This document shows positions 26,591 through 37,266 of a DNA stretch of 64,000 bases, in pieces. This DNA is from Duganella sp. BuS-21 (GTDB lineage: Bacteria; Pseudomonadota; Gammaproteobacteria; Burkholderiales; Burkholderiaceae_D). The stretch lies in the NCBI GenBank assembly GCA_041874725.1, contig CP097466.1, positions 868,001-932,000 on the forward strand. The letters are read 5' to 3'. Position 1 is the stretch's first letter. The number at the start of each line of letters is the position of its first letter. The notes beneath the pieces are model-generated. The model was not told the DNA's origin. It searched no databases and saw nothing but the letters and a program-made list of their open reading frames with translations. The position numbers were made by a program, and so were the translations under genes.

Positions 26591-27942
26591 AAGTCTTCTT
26601 CGGCTCCATGACCGGGCGCGTGTTCCTGGTGCTGTTGCTGGGCATCGTCGCTTCGGCGGCGCTGACCCAGTGGCTGGCCGTCAACGAACGCACGCGCGCG
26701 CTGGAGCGCTACCGCGACTTCCACGCGCTGGAACGGGCCGAACAACTGATCACCACCGCCGACGTCATGCCGGAAAGCGCGCGTCCGACCTTCCTGGCGG
26801 TCGCCAGCCGTGGCACGGTGCGCCTGGAAATGAGCGACACGCCGCAAGCGCAGCGCCTGTCGCCGACCGAATTTTCAACCCAGCTGCAACAACGCCTGGG
26901 CGAGCGCTACAAGCTGGGTCCACTAGCAGAGCACCCGGCCGCCTGCGACCTGCCGCGCCAGACCACCAGCATGTTCGCCTCGGCCCAGTGGCGCGGCACC
27001 TGCGAAACCATGAACGTACAACTGCACGACGGCCAGATGCTCAAGCTGTCCGTGCTGCCGCCGCGCCAGCCGCCGCCGGCCGGCCAGAGCGAGCTGTTGT
27101 CGCTGCTGCCTTTCCTGCTCAGCATCGCCTTCCTGGCCTATCTGGTGGCGCGCATGACCATCCGTCCGCTCAAGCGCCTGGCACAGGCCGCCAAGGACCT
27201 GGGCAACGACATCAACCACCCGCCGGTGGTGCTCAGCGGCGCGGCCGAAATCCGCCAGGCCAGCGCCGCCTTCAACGCCATGCAGGCGCGCATCCGCCAG
27301 CACATCACCCAGCGCACCCAGATGCTGGCCGCCATCACCCACGATTTGCAAACGCCGCTCACGCGCCTGCGCCTGCGCCTGGAAAAGGTCGGCGACGCCG
27401 AGCTCAAGCAGCGCCTGGTCGACGACCTCTCGGCCATGCAGGAAATGGTCAAGGAAGGGCTGGACCTGGCGCGCAGCATGGACTCCACCGAATCGATGCA
27501 GGCGCTCGACCTTGACGCGCTGCTCGACAGCGTCTGCAGCGACGCCACCGACGTCGGCCAGCAGGTCGACCTGCGCGGCCGCGCGGCGATGGCGCTGATG
27601 GGCCGGCCGATGGCGATCCGCCGCTGCCTCGTCAACTTGATCGACAACGCCGTCAAGTACGGCCATTACGCCCATGTCACTGTCGAGCGCATGGCCGGCG
27701 CGGCGCGCATCAGCATCCGCGACGGCGGCCCCGGTATCGCGCCGGACCAGATGGCGCGCGTGTTCGAACCGTTTTACCGCATCGAAACCTCGCGCTCGCG
27801 CGCCTCGGGCGGCACCGGACTGGGGCTGACCATCGCCCGCAACATCGCCGAGCAGCACGGCGCCAACGTCACCTTGTCCAACCATCAGGATGGCGGCCTG
27901 GAAGTGACGCTGGTGGTGCCCGAGTACTACACCGGCCACTAA
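26587..27942 (+). CDS. Sensor histidine kinase (EnvZ-like)
   Basis: A 451-aa membrane kinase. The start is GTG at 26587 in the GTGA overlap with the regulator, giving an N-terminal TM helix (SMTGRVFLVLLLGIVASAAL). A periplasmic domain with two cysteines, a second TM (about 176-195), HAMP, an H box with H252 (AITHDLQTPL), an N box (NLIDNAVKYG) and G boxes (DGGPGIA, GGTGLGL) follow. The signal sensed is unknown. Confidence 0.9.
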   Translation: MKVFFGSMTGRVFLVLLLGIVASAALTQWLAVNERTRALERYRDFHALERAEQLITTADVMPESARPTFLAVASRGTVRLEMSDTPQAQRLSPTEFSTQLQQRLGERYKLGPLAEHPAACDLPRQTTSMFASAQWRGTCETMNVQLHDGQMLKLSVLPPRQPPPAGQSELLSLLPFLLSIAFLAYLVARMTIRPLKRLAQAAKDLGNDINHPPVVLSGAAEIRQASAAFNAMQARIRQHITQRTQMLAAITHDLQTPLTRLRLRLEKVGDAELKQRLVDDLSAMQEMVKEGLDLARSMDSTESMQALDLDALLDSVCSDATDVGQQVDLRGRAAMALMGRPMAIRRCLVNLIDNAVKYGHYAHVTVERMAGAARISIRDGGPGIAPDQMARVFEPFYRIETSRSRASGGTGLGLTIARNIAEQHGANVTLSNHQDGGLEVTLVVPEYYTGH

Positions 27943-27953
27943 GCAATATGCGC

Positions 27954-27992
27954 AGAAAAACTGTCCGGCGGTAATACTGCTGCAGTTTTTCT
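27954..27992 (+). terminator. Hairpin after the two-component operon
   Basis: AGAAAAACTG (27954-27963) pairs perfectly with CAGTTTTTCT (27983-27992). The 19-nt loop can itself fold (GCGGT with ATTGC-like pairing). The T run lies in the stem, so it would be only a moderate terminator; it separates the kinase from the efflux genes. Confidence 0.5.
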
Positions 27993-28063
27993 CGTAGATA
28001 CTATGCGACAATATTTCGCCTTATTCGGGGCGACAATGTTTCCGATACATTATTACTAGAAAA

Positions 28064-29203
28064 ATGAAAAAATCTTCCTTAGCACTCCTGGTAGGCGCGG
28101 TTCTGGTGATCGGCGGCGGCGTTTGGTATCTGATGCCCCACGGCGAGGCGCCGGCCGCCGGCGGCAAGATGAACGGCGGCCCGCAAGGCCCGACCACGGT
28201 CAGCATCATCGCCCCGAAACGCCAGGATGTGCCGGTGGTACTGCAGGCGAATGGCACCGTCACGCCGGTCAGCACCGTCGACCTGCACCCGCAGACCACC
28301 GCCACCATCGCCAAGGTACACATCAAGGAAGGGCAGTTTGTTAAATCCGGTGAACTGATGTTCACACTGGACGACCGCAGCGAGCGCGCCAACGTGGACA
28401 AGGCCCAGGCCCAGGTCGAACGCGACCGCGCCGCACTGGCCGACTACGAGCGCCAGTACAAGCGCGCACAGGAACTGCTGGAGCAGAAGTTCATCGCCCA
28501 GAACGCCGTCGACACGCTGAAGAGCCAGGTCGACTCGGCCCGCGCGCTGCTCAACGCCGACATCGCCGCCGCCCGCTCCGCCAGCGTGGACGCCAGCTAC
28601 ACCGCGATCCGCGCGCCGATGACGGGCCGCGTCGGCGCCATCAACGTCTACCAGGGCAGCCTGGTACAGATGAGCACCTTGCTCACTTCGGTCACCCAAC
28701 TCGATCCGATCACGGTCGCCTTCACGCTGCCGGAAACCGCGCTGGCCGGCCTGATGGCGGCCCAGCGCGAAGGCGCGGTGCCGGTGCAGGTCAAGCTGGA
28801 CAACGCGACGCTGGCCGTGAACGGCAAGCTCAGCTTCATCGACAACACCGTCGATCCGGTGGCCGGCGTGATCCGCGTGAAAGCCCAGTTCGACAACAAG
28901 GACACCAGCTTGTGGCCGGGCCAGTACGTCAACACCCAGCTCATTTCGCACGTCATCAAAGATGCGACGGTGATCCCGCAAAACGCTATCATTAGCAACA
29001 CCCGCGGCACCTTCGTCTATGCGGTCGACAAGGACCAATCGGCCAAGGTGGTGAATATCAAGCGCCTGCATGCGTTTGGCGAAAGCGCCGCCGTGACCGG
29101 GCTCAATGGTGATGAACAGGTCATCGTTGACGGCAAGCAGAACCTGCGGCCGGGCGGCAAGGTGCGCATCGCCACCGCCGATGGTAGCAAGCAGAAAGGC
29201 TAA
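28064..29203 (+). CDS. RND efflux periplasmic adaptor subunit (MdtA/MexE-like)
   Basis: A 379-aa membrane-fusion protein linking an RND pump to an outer-membrane channel. It has an N-terminal anchor (residues 5-23), a lipoyl half-motif (TVDLHPQTTATIAKVHIKEGQFVKSGELMF), an alpha-helical hairpin (about 105-165), then lipoyl (YTAIRAPMTGRVGAINV), beta-barrel and membrane-proximal domains. The substrate is not predictable. The pump gene begins 3 bp later. Confidence 0.92.
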   Translation: MKKSSLALLVGAVLVIGGGVWYLMPHGEAPAAGGKMNGGPQGPTTVSIIAPKRQDVPVVLQANGTVTPVSTVDLHPQTTATIAKVHIKEGQFVKSGELMFTLDDRSERANVDKAQAQVERDRAALADYERQYKRAQELLEQKFIAQNAVDTLKSQVDSARALLNADIAAARSASVDASYTAIRAPMTGRVGAINVYQGSLVQMSTLLTSVTQLDPITVAFTLPETALAGLMAAQREGAVPVQVKLDNATLAVNGKLSFIDNTVDPVAGVIRVKAQFDNKDTSLWPGQYVNTQLISHVIKDATVIPQNAIISNTRGTFVYAVDKDQSAKVVNIKRLHAFGESAAVTGLNGDEQVIVDGKQNLRPGGKVRIATADGSKQKG

Positions 29204-29206
29204 TCG

Positions 29207-32200
29207 ATGAACCTTTCCGAATTGTGCATCCGCCGTCCCGTGATGGTGGTGCTGCTGTCGGCCTCGCTGATCCTGGCCGGCGTGCTGTCGTACTTCTACA
29301 TCCCGGTGGCGGCGCTGCCCAGCTATAACACGCCGGTCATCAATGTCTCGGCCGACCTGCCGGGCGCTTCGCCCGACACCATGGCGTCCTCGGTGGCGCT
29401 GCCGCTGGAGAAGCAGTTCTCCACCATCGCCGGCCTGGCGCTGATCACTTCCACCAACACGCTCGGCAATTCCTCGCTGACCCTGGAGTTCGACCCCAGC
29501 GTCAACGTCAACGAAGCGGCGGTGGACGTGCAGGCGGCGCTGCTGCGCGCCCAGCGCCAGTTGCCGGTCGAGATGACCGACCTGCCGTCCTACCGCAAGG
29601 TCAACCCGGCCGATGCGCCGGTGCTGTTCATGACCATGAATTCGCCGTCGCTGACCCTGTCGGAACTGAACGACTACGCGGAAAACCTGATCGCCCCCAG
29701 CCTCTCGACCCTGCCGGGCGTAGCCCAGGTATCGGTCAACGGCCAGAAACGATTCGCGGTGCGCATCCGCGCCAAGTCGGACCTGATGAACGCGCGCAAC
29801 CTCACGCTGGACGAGTTGCAGCAGGCGATCAAATCGGCCAACGCCAACACCCCGCTCGGTATTCTCGACGGCCCCAGCCAGACCCTGACCATCACCGGCA
29901 ACGCCCAGCTGATGAAGGCTTCCGACTACGCCAACCTGATCATCGCCCAGCGCAACGGTGAATCGGTGCGCCTGCGCGACGTGGCCGACGTGCAGGACAG
30001 CTTCCAGTCGACCAAGGCCGCCGGCAGCTACAACGGCGAGCGCTCCATCGTGCTGCTGGTGCAGCGCCAGCCGGACGCCAACACCGTGCAGGTGGTGGAC
30101 GGCGTACGCCGCCTGCTGCCGCAGTTCAAGGCCCAGCTGCCGGCCTCGATCAACATCAACCTGGTCAACGACCGCTCGGTGTCGATCCGCGAAGCGATCC
30201 ACGACGTCAACCTGACCCTGCTGCTGACAGTGGGCCTGGTGGTGATGGTGATCTTCCTGTTCCTGCGCCGTGCCGCCGCCACCTTCATTCCGGCCATCAC
30301 CATGCCGATCTCGCTGCTCGGCGCGCTGGCGCTGCTGTACGCCTTTGGCTACTCGCTCGACAACGTCTCGCTGCTCGGCATCACGCTGGCCGTGGGCCTG
30401 GTGGTCGATGACGCCATCGTGGTGCTGGAAAACATCGTGCGCCACATCGAGATGGGCAAGCGGCCGCTGGAGGCCTCGCTGGTGGGCGCCAAGGAAATGG
30501 GCTTCACCATCATCTCGATTTCCGTCTCGCTGGTGGCGGTGTTCATCCCGATCTTCTTCATGCCGGGCGTGATCGGCCTGATGTTCCACGAATTCGCCGT
30601 GGTGGTGGCGCTGTCGGTGCTGGTGTCGGCGGCGGTGTCGCTGATGCTGGTGCCGATGTTGGCCAGCCGCCTGCTGCCGGCCGACGCCATCGACCCTGAA
30701 CACGACAAAGGCAATTTCATCGGCCGCTGGTTTGAAGCCGGTTTCGGCGCGCTGCGCAACTTCTACGCCCGCACGCTCGATACCGCGTTGCGCTTCCGCT
30801 TCATCGTGCTGCTGGCCGCGCTGGGCACCTTCGTGCTGACGGTGGTGCTGTACATCACGATTCCGAAAGGCTTCTTCCCGGAGGAAGACCTGGGCCAGAT
30901 CCGCGTCAACACCGAGGCCTCGGAAGACATTTCCTCGGCCGCGCTGCTGGAGCTGCAGGAAAAGGTGGCCGCCATCATCAAGGCCGACCCCAACGTGCAG
31001 GACGTCACTTCCTTTGTCGGCGGCGGCAACACCGGCCGCATGTTCATGGTGCTCAAGCCGCGCAGCGAGCGCCAGAAAATGCCGCAGGTGCTCGACAGCC
31101 TGCGCAAGGCCACCAAGCAGGTGCCCGGCATCTCCGTCTACCTGAGCCCGGTGCAGAACTTGCAACTCGGCGGCCGCCAGTCCAAGAGCCGCTACCAGTA
31201 CACGCTGCAATCGGTCAGCCCCGGCGCGCTCAATGAGTGGGCCGAGAAATACATGGACCGCATGCGCGCCGATTCGGACTTCCGCGACGTCACCAGCGAT
31301 TCGCAGAACAAGGGCCTGCAAGCCTCGCTGAAGATCGACCGCGACAAGGCCAACAGCCTCGGCGTGGCGATCAGCGACATCCGCACCGCGCTCTACCTGG
31401 CCTTCGGCGAGCGCCAGGTATCGACCATCTACTCGCCGGCCGCCAGCTATTACGTGATTCTGGAAGCGGCCGACGCCGACCGCCAATTCGACAGCGCGCT
31501 GACCAAGATTTCGGTGCGCAACAAGACCGGCCAACTGGTCCAGCTGTCCAGCTTTGCCAGCGTGGAGCGCACCATCGGCCCGACCGCCGTCAACCACCAG
31601 GGCCAGCTGCAGGCGATCACGCTGTCGTTCAACCTGGCGCCGGACGTGCCGCTGGGCACCGCCACCAACAAGATCGACGCCTGGGCCGCCGACATGCACC
31701 TGCCGCCGTCCATCATCACCAACTACGGCGGCGACGCGGCGGTGTTCCAGAGTTCGCAGGGCAGCCAGTTGATCCTGATCCTGGCCGCGCTGGGCGTGAT
31801 CTACGTGTTGCTGGGCGTGTTGTACGAGAGCTACATCCACCCGTTGACCATCCTGGCCGGCCTGCCGTCGGCGGCGGTGGGCGCGCTGATCACGCTGCGC
31901 CTGTTCAACCTGGACCTGACCATGATCGCCATCATCGGCATCCTGATGCTGATCGGTATCGTCAAGAAGAACGCCATCATGATGATTGACTTCGCGCTGC
32001 ACGCGCAGCGCAACCAGGGCATGACGCCGGAGCAGGCGATCCGCGAGGCCTGCATCCTGCGCTTCCGCCCGATCATGATGACCACCATGGCGGCGCTGAT
32101 GGGCGCCCTGCCGATCGCCCTCGGCCTCGGCGCCGGCGCGGAGCTGCGCCAGCCGCTGGGCCTGGCGGTGGTGGGCGGCCTGATCTTCTCGCAAGTGATC

Positions 32201-32353
32201 ACGCTGTACATCACGCCCGTGATTTACTTGTTCCTCGACAAGTACAGCGGCACCGGCCCGATGCTGGACGCCGAAATCGACGCCGACAAGGCGATCCCCG
32301 CCGTCCCTCACCATCGCGAGCCGGTGCCGCTGAAGGCCGTGAACAAGCATTGA
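29207..32353 (+). CDS. RND efflux pump permease (MdtB/MuxB-like)
   Basis: A 1048-aa inner-membrane proton/drug antiporter. The N-terminus LSELCIRRPVMVVLL and TM4 motif GLVVDDAIVVLENI contain the paired aspartates of the proton relay. Two large periplasmic loops and twelve TM helices are evident, the usual HAE-1 architecture and length. Only one permease is encoded, whereas MdtBC/MuxBC systems have two, and no outer-membrane factor gene follows. It is cotranscribed with the adaptor and lies behind a two-component system that may control it. Confidence 0.93.
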   Translation: MNLSELCIRRPVMVVLLSASLILAGVLSYFYIPVAALPSYNTPVINVSADLPGASPDTMASSVALPLEKQFSTIAGLALITSTNTLGNSSLTLEFDPSVNVNEAAVDVQAALLRAQRQLPVEMTDLPSYRKVNPADAPVLFMTMNSPSLTLSELNDYAENLIAPSLSTLPGVAQVSVNGQKRFAVRIRAKSDLMNARNLTLDELQQAIKSANANTPLGILDGPSQTLTITGNAQLMKASDYANLIIAQRNGESVRLRDVADVQDSFQSTKAAGSYNGERSIVLLVQRQPDANTVQVVDGVRRLLPQFKAQLPASININLVNDRSVSIREAIHDVNLTLLLTVGLVVMVIFLFLRRAAATFIPAITMPISLLGALALLYAFGYSLDNVSLLGITLAVGLVVDDAIVVLENIVRHIEMGKRPLEASLVGAKEMGFTIISISVSLVAVFIPIFFMPGVIGLMFHEFAVVVALSVLVSAAVSLMLVPMLASRLLPADAIDPEHDKGNFIGRWFEAGFGALRNFYARTLDTALRFRFIVLLAALGTFVLTVVLYITIPKGFFPEEDLGQIRVNTEASEDISSAALLELQEKVAAIIKADPNVQDVTSFVGGGNTGRMFMVLKPRSERQKMPQVLDSLRKATKQVPGISVYLSPVQNLQLGGRQSKSRYQYTLQSVSPGALNEWAEKYMDRMRADSDFRDVTSDSQNKGLQASLKIDRDKANSLGVAISDIRTALYLAFGERQVSTIYSPAASYYVILEAADADRQFDSALTKISVRNKTGQLVQLSSFASVERTIGPTAVNHQGQLQAITLSFNLAPDVPLGTATNKIDAWAADMHLPPSIITNYGGDAAVFQSSQGSQLILILAALGVIYVLLGVLYESYIHPLTILAGLPSAAVGALITLRLFNLDLTMIAIIGILMLIGIVKKNAIMMIDFALHAQRNQGMTPEQAIREACILRFRPIMMTTMAALMGALPIALGLGAGAELRQPLGLAVVGGLIFSQVITLYITPVIYLFLDKYSGTGPMLDAEIDADKAIPAVPHHREPVPLKAVNKH

Positions 32354-32367
32354 GCCGTCACAAGTTG

Positions 32368-32424
32368 ATCTGAAGTGACCTCTTTATCATGAGTAAGTTG
32401 TTCATGATAAAGAGGCGATCAGAT
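32368..32424 (+). promoter_or_regulatory. Perfect 14-bp hairpin covering a ribosome-binding site
   Basis: CCTCTTTATCATGA (32379-32392) pairs exactly with TCATGATAAAGAGG (32402-32415), 9-nt loop. The 3' arm ends in AGAGG, the only Shine-Dalgarno candidate for the ATG at 32423. An outer pairing ATCTGA (32368-32373) with TCAGAT (32419-32424) would also bury the start codon. No T run follows, so termination is unlikely. Confidence 0.7.
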
Positions 32425-34300
32425 GAAACGCACCAGTATCACCATCATCGGCATGGGCCCGCGCGGGCTCAGCGTTTTTGAACGCCTGGCCGCCGTGGCC
32501 GCGGCCCGCCAGCTCCTGCTCGACATCACCCTCATCGATCCCGGCGACTGTGGCGCCGGCGTGCACGCGGCGCGCCAGCCGCAGCATTTGCTGATCAACA
32601 CCCTGGCCAGCCAGGTCACCCTGTTTCCGGCCCCCAGCGCCGTGCGCCACGCCCCGGTGTGTGCCACGCCCTCGCTGACGGCCTGGGCGCGGCAGATGGG
32701 CTACCGGCGCGTAGGCGAGCGCTACTACCGCCTGGGCGGCCAGGGCGGCTACCACCTCACCGACGGCGATTACCTGCCGCGCAGCCTGCTGGGCGAATAC
32801 CTGGCCTGGGTGTTCCAGCAGGTCGCGGCGGCGCTGCCGGCCGGCGTCTCGCTCACCCACCACCGCCTGCGCGCGGTGGACCTGCGGCGCCAGCCGGACG
32901 GCGGCTTCGTGGTCGAGCTGGAGACCGGCTACATCGTCTGCAGCGACTTCGTGTTCCTGACCACCGGCCACGGCGCCAACCTGCCCAGCGACCTGGATGC
33001 CTGGCTGGCCAAGTTTGCCCAGGACCACGCGCGCTACAACAGCAAGCTGGCCTTCGTGCGCCGGGTCTATCCGGTGGAGCAGCTGTCGCGCATCGGCGCC
33101 GGCGCCCGGGTGGCGATCCAGGGCCTGGGCCTGAGCGCGCACGACGTCATCGCCGACCTGACGGTGGGGCGGGGCGGCGCATTCATTTCGGACGGTGACG
33201 GGCTGCGCTACCAGCCCTCGGGCCGCGAACCGCAGTTGACGGTGTGTTCGCGCAACTGTCTGCCGTATGCGGCGCGCGGCGTCAACCAGAAGGGGGTGGA
33301 CGGCCGCCACCAGCCGCGCTGGTTCACGCCGGAGGCGGTGGCGGCGCTGCGGCGCCAGGCGCTGATGACGCGCGGCAGCCCGCAGCTCGATTTCGACCGC
33401 GAGCTGCTGCCCCTGCTCAAACGCGAGATGGCCGAGGTCTATCACGCCACACCGGGCGCCGTCGCCATCGACGCGGACGCGCTGTTCGCCACCTTGCTGT
33501 TTCCCTTGCAGGACCGGCGATTCGCCTCGCTGGCCGAATTCAGCGCCTACTTCCGCGACTGGCTGCGCGACGATCTGGCGCAGGCGCGGCTAGGCAATCT
33601 TGCCAGTCCGGCCAAGGCCGCCACCGATGTGCTGCGCGACGTGCGCGCCACCTTGCAGGCGGCCATCGAGCACGGCGGGTTGACGCCGGGCTCGCACCGA
33701 AAATTCCTCAACGTCTACCACCCGGCCATCAACCGCGCCGCCTTCGGGCCGCCGCTGCGGCGCAACCAGGAGTTGCTGGCCTTGCTGGACGCCGGCGTGG
33801 TGGCGATCCGCTCCGGCCCCGGCAGCCGCATTGAAATCGATGAAAACGACTCGACCTATGTGCTGAGCAGCAAATTTGCCGGCGGCGTGGAAAACCAGCC
33901 GGTCGACGTGATCGTTATTGCAAGATTGGACGGATTCTTCCCCGAAACCGACACATCATTACTGATCCGTAATACGTTAAAACGCGGTCTGTTTCGGCCG
34001 TATTACAACGGCGTATTCCATCCCGGCGGCATCGACATCAACCGCGATGGCCAGCCGCTCGACCGCCAGGGGGAGGCGCTATCGAATCTGTGGGCGCTGG
34101 GCTACCCGGTCGAGGGCGCGCATTACTACACCTACGCGCTGCCCAGGCCGCTGATGCGGTCGCGGCAGGTGCTTGATGCGGACCGTTGCGTGGCCATGAT
34201 GGTGGCCCAGATGGCGCATCATCCGCGTCGCGCCGGGCGCCGCCGCAAGGGGGCGGATACATACGGTAACACCCATCAAGACGGGGAACTTGTAAAGTGA
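32423..34300 (+). CDS. FAD/NAD(P)-binding protein of unknown substrate
   Basis: A 625-aa cytoplasmic flavoprotein-like protein. It begins with a Rossmann dinucleotide motif (TIIGMGPRGLSVFERL, residues 6-21), followed by an ATG-like segment (DFVFLTTGHGAN) and a second nucleotide-binding-like motif (VAIQGLGLSAHDVIADL). This matches the NAD_binding_9-type FAD-NAD(P) proteins found beside secondary-metabolism, transport or amino-acid genes, for which reactions are mostly unknown. The tail (from about residue 595) is basic and probably disordered. A short stretch around 33905-34015 is less GC-rich. Its ribosome-binding site is buried in a hairpin. It overlaps nothing upstream. Confidence 0.75.
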   Translation: MKRTSITIIGMGPRGLSVFERLAAVAAARQLLLDITLIDPGDCGAGVHAARQPQHLLINTLASQVTLFPAPSAVRHAPVCATPSLTAWARQMGYRRVGERYYRLGGQGGYHLTDGDYLPRSLLGEYLAWVFQQVAAALPAGVSLTHHRLRAVDLRRQPDGGFVVELETGYIVCSDFVFLTTGHGANLPSDLDAWLAKFAQDHARYNSKLAFVRRVYPVEQLSRIGAGARVAIQGLGLSAHDVIADLTVGRGGAFISDGDGLRYQPSGREPQLTVCSRNCLPYAARGVNQKGVDGRHQPRWFTPEAVAALRRQALMTRGSPQLDFDRELLPLLKREMAEVYHATPGAVAIDADALFATLLFPLQDRRFASLAEFSAYFRDWLRDDLAQARLGNLASPAKAATDVLRDVRATLQAAIEHGGLTPGSHRKFLNVYHPAINRAAFGPPLRRNQELLALLDAGVVAIRSGPGSRIEIDENDSTYVLSSKFAGGVENQPVDVIVIARLDGFFPETDTSLLIRNTLKRGLFRPYYNGVFHPGGIDINRDGQPLDRQGEALSNLWALGYPVEGAHYYTYALPRPLMRSRQVLDADRCVAMMVAQMAHHPRRAGRRRKGADTYGNTHQDGELVK

Positions 34301-34324
34301 ATACCCTGGTGCTGGTATCATGCG

Positions 34325-35308
34325 GTGGCATCGGTTCCCAAAATAGCGGGACTCTGGCACTATTGCCCCATTTTGACGAATTCAGCGCTTCCCAAGGTCT
34401 GCATCTTGCATCACGACTCCCACATTCTTACAGCAAATTCCGCATACTGCGAAACCTGCGGCCAGCGCCTGCCGTCGGCGCAGGATGGCTACGCCGTTTG
34501 GGAACGCAAGTCGAAAAACAAGCACATCGGTATCGGCATCTCGATCGGCCTGCACTTGCTGGGCGTGCTGTACTACCTGCTGGTGCCGTCGCCGGCGCCG
34601 ACCAAGTCGGCGCCGCCCAAGGGCGGCCAGATGGTCTACATCGCGCCTTTGCCTGAGAAGAAAGTCCCCAACAAGCCGGTCACCAAGCCTCAACCGGCCT
34701 CGGCCGCCAAACCGCCGCCGCGCAAGCAGGTGGTGTCGAAGGACACGCCGCAGGCCGTGCGGCCCAAGCTGGAAACCTATGTGCCGCCGGTGCAGGCCAC
34801 GATGACGCCGCCGCCCGAGCAGGATATGTCGGAAATGATTGCCAAGCGCCGCGCCGCGCGCGAATCGCAGAACCCGCAACCGGCGCCGCCGGCCCCGGTG
34901 GAGAGCGACGCCGAGCGCGCCAACCGCATCGCCAAGGCCAACATCGCGCGCTCCAACGGCGCCGGCCAGAGCAGCGGCGCCGACAAGGACGATACCGGCG
35001 GGGTATTCCAGGTCAACAAGAGCTTCCGTAGCGCCGAGGTGAAATTCCGTGGCTGGAACACCAACTTCAAGCGCAACTGGCTGCAGCAGATACATGTGGA
35101 GCAGGGCGCCGAGCAGGACATCGAAACGGCGGTGGCCAAGGAAATGATCAAGATCATCCGCAAGGAAAAGCAGGGCGATTTCCAATGGGAATCGCGCCGC
35201 CTGGGCCGGGTCGTGACGCTGAGCGCGCGTCCGGAAGACGAAAAAGAATTGATGGCCTTCCTGCTCAAGGAAATGTTCCCCGAATACACCCGGGGCGGGT
35301 CGCGCTAA
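34325..35308 (+). CDS. Zinc-ribbon, single-TM, proline-rich protein (unassigned)
   Basis: Up to 327 aa; I do not recognise the family. The N-terminal region has a half zinc-ribbon (AYCETCGQRLPS), then a TM helix (HIGIGISIGLHLLGVLYYLLV), a long Pro/Ala/Lys linker, and a C-terminal globular domain (FRGWNTNFKRNWLQQIHVEQG...MAFLLKEMFPEY). The layout (short cytoplasmic head, TM, proline-rich spacer, periplasmic end domain) resembles TonB, but the end domain does not match TonB. The start is uncertain: GTG at 34325 or TTG at 34406, the latter with AAGG 8 bp before it and giving 300 aa. Confidence 0.6.
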   Translation: MASVPKIAGLWHYCPILTNSALPKVCILHHDSHILTANSAYCETCGQRLPSAQDGYAVWERKSKNKHIGIGISIGLHLLGVLYYLLVPSPAPTKSAPPKGGQMVYIAPLPEKKVPNKPVTKPQPASAAKPPPRKQVVSKDTPQAVRPKLETYVPPVQATMTPPPEQDMSEMIAKRRAARESQNPQPAPPAPVESDAERANRIAKANIARSNGAGQSSGADKDDTGGVFQVNKSFRSAEVKFRGWNTNFKRNWLQQIHVEQGAEQDIETAVAKEMIKIIRKEKQGDFQWESRRLGRVVTLSARPEDEKELMAFLLKEMFPEYTRGGSR

Positions 35309-35313
35309 ACCTG

Positions 35314-35378
35314 GTCGTCGCTCCGGCGCAAGCGGGAGCCCATACTCAGCATGGATTCCCACTTGCGCGGGAATGACG
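35314..35378. repeat. Dispersed palindromic repeat, full copy (C)
   Basis: GTCGCTCCGGCGCAAGCGGGAGCCCAT faces ATGGATTCCCACTTGCGCGGGAATGAC (each in part quoted), a long imperfect palindrome at the junction of two convergent genes. It reaches into the last codons of hemB, whose stop is at 35380-35382. Confidence 0.7.
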
Positions 35379-35379
35379 T

Positions 35380-37117
<1,738 letters not shown>

Positions 37118-37266
37118 GGAGATTGGGGAAAAAGCAACAGTTTAAAGCGGGAATTTTTTTAAGCTATTGTACAATGAGTGGTTACCGAGTGCTTCTATGC
37201 ACGGTTTGGTGCTTGCCGCGGGACACTTTGGTGCATAACTTTTTAGACTCCTTCTAGGGTGCTTTA

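Noticed and set aside
28079..32350. A 1423-codon open frame on the minus strand across the RND adaptor and pump genes
   Set aside because: It exactly mirrors two well-recognised genes, its translation is low-complexity His/Gln/Arg/Asp-rich, and it crosses their intergenic gap. This is a shadow caused by GC-rich codon bias.
34297..34656. A 119-codon frame overlapping the end of the flavoprotein and the start of the next gene
   Set aside because: It is out of frame with the gene at 34325, whose zinc-ribbon, TM helix and C-terminal domain are coherent; no motif supports the overlapping frame.
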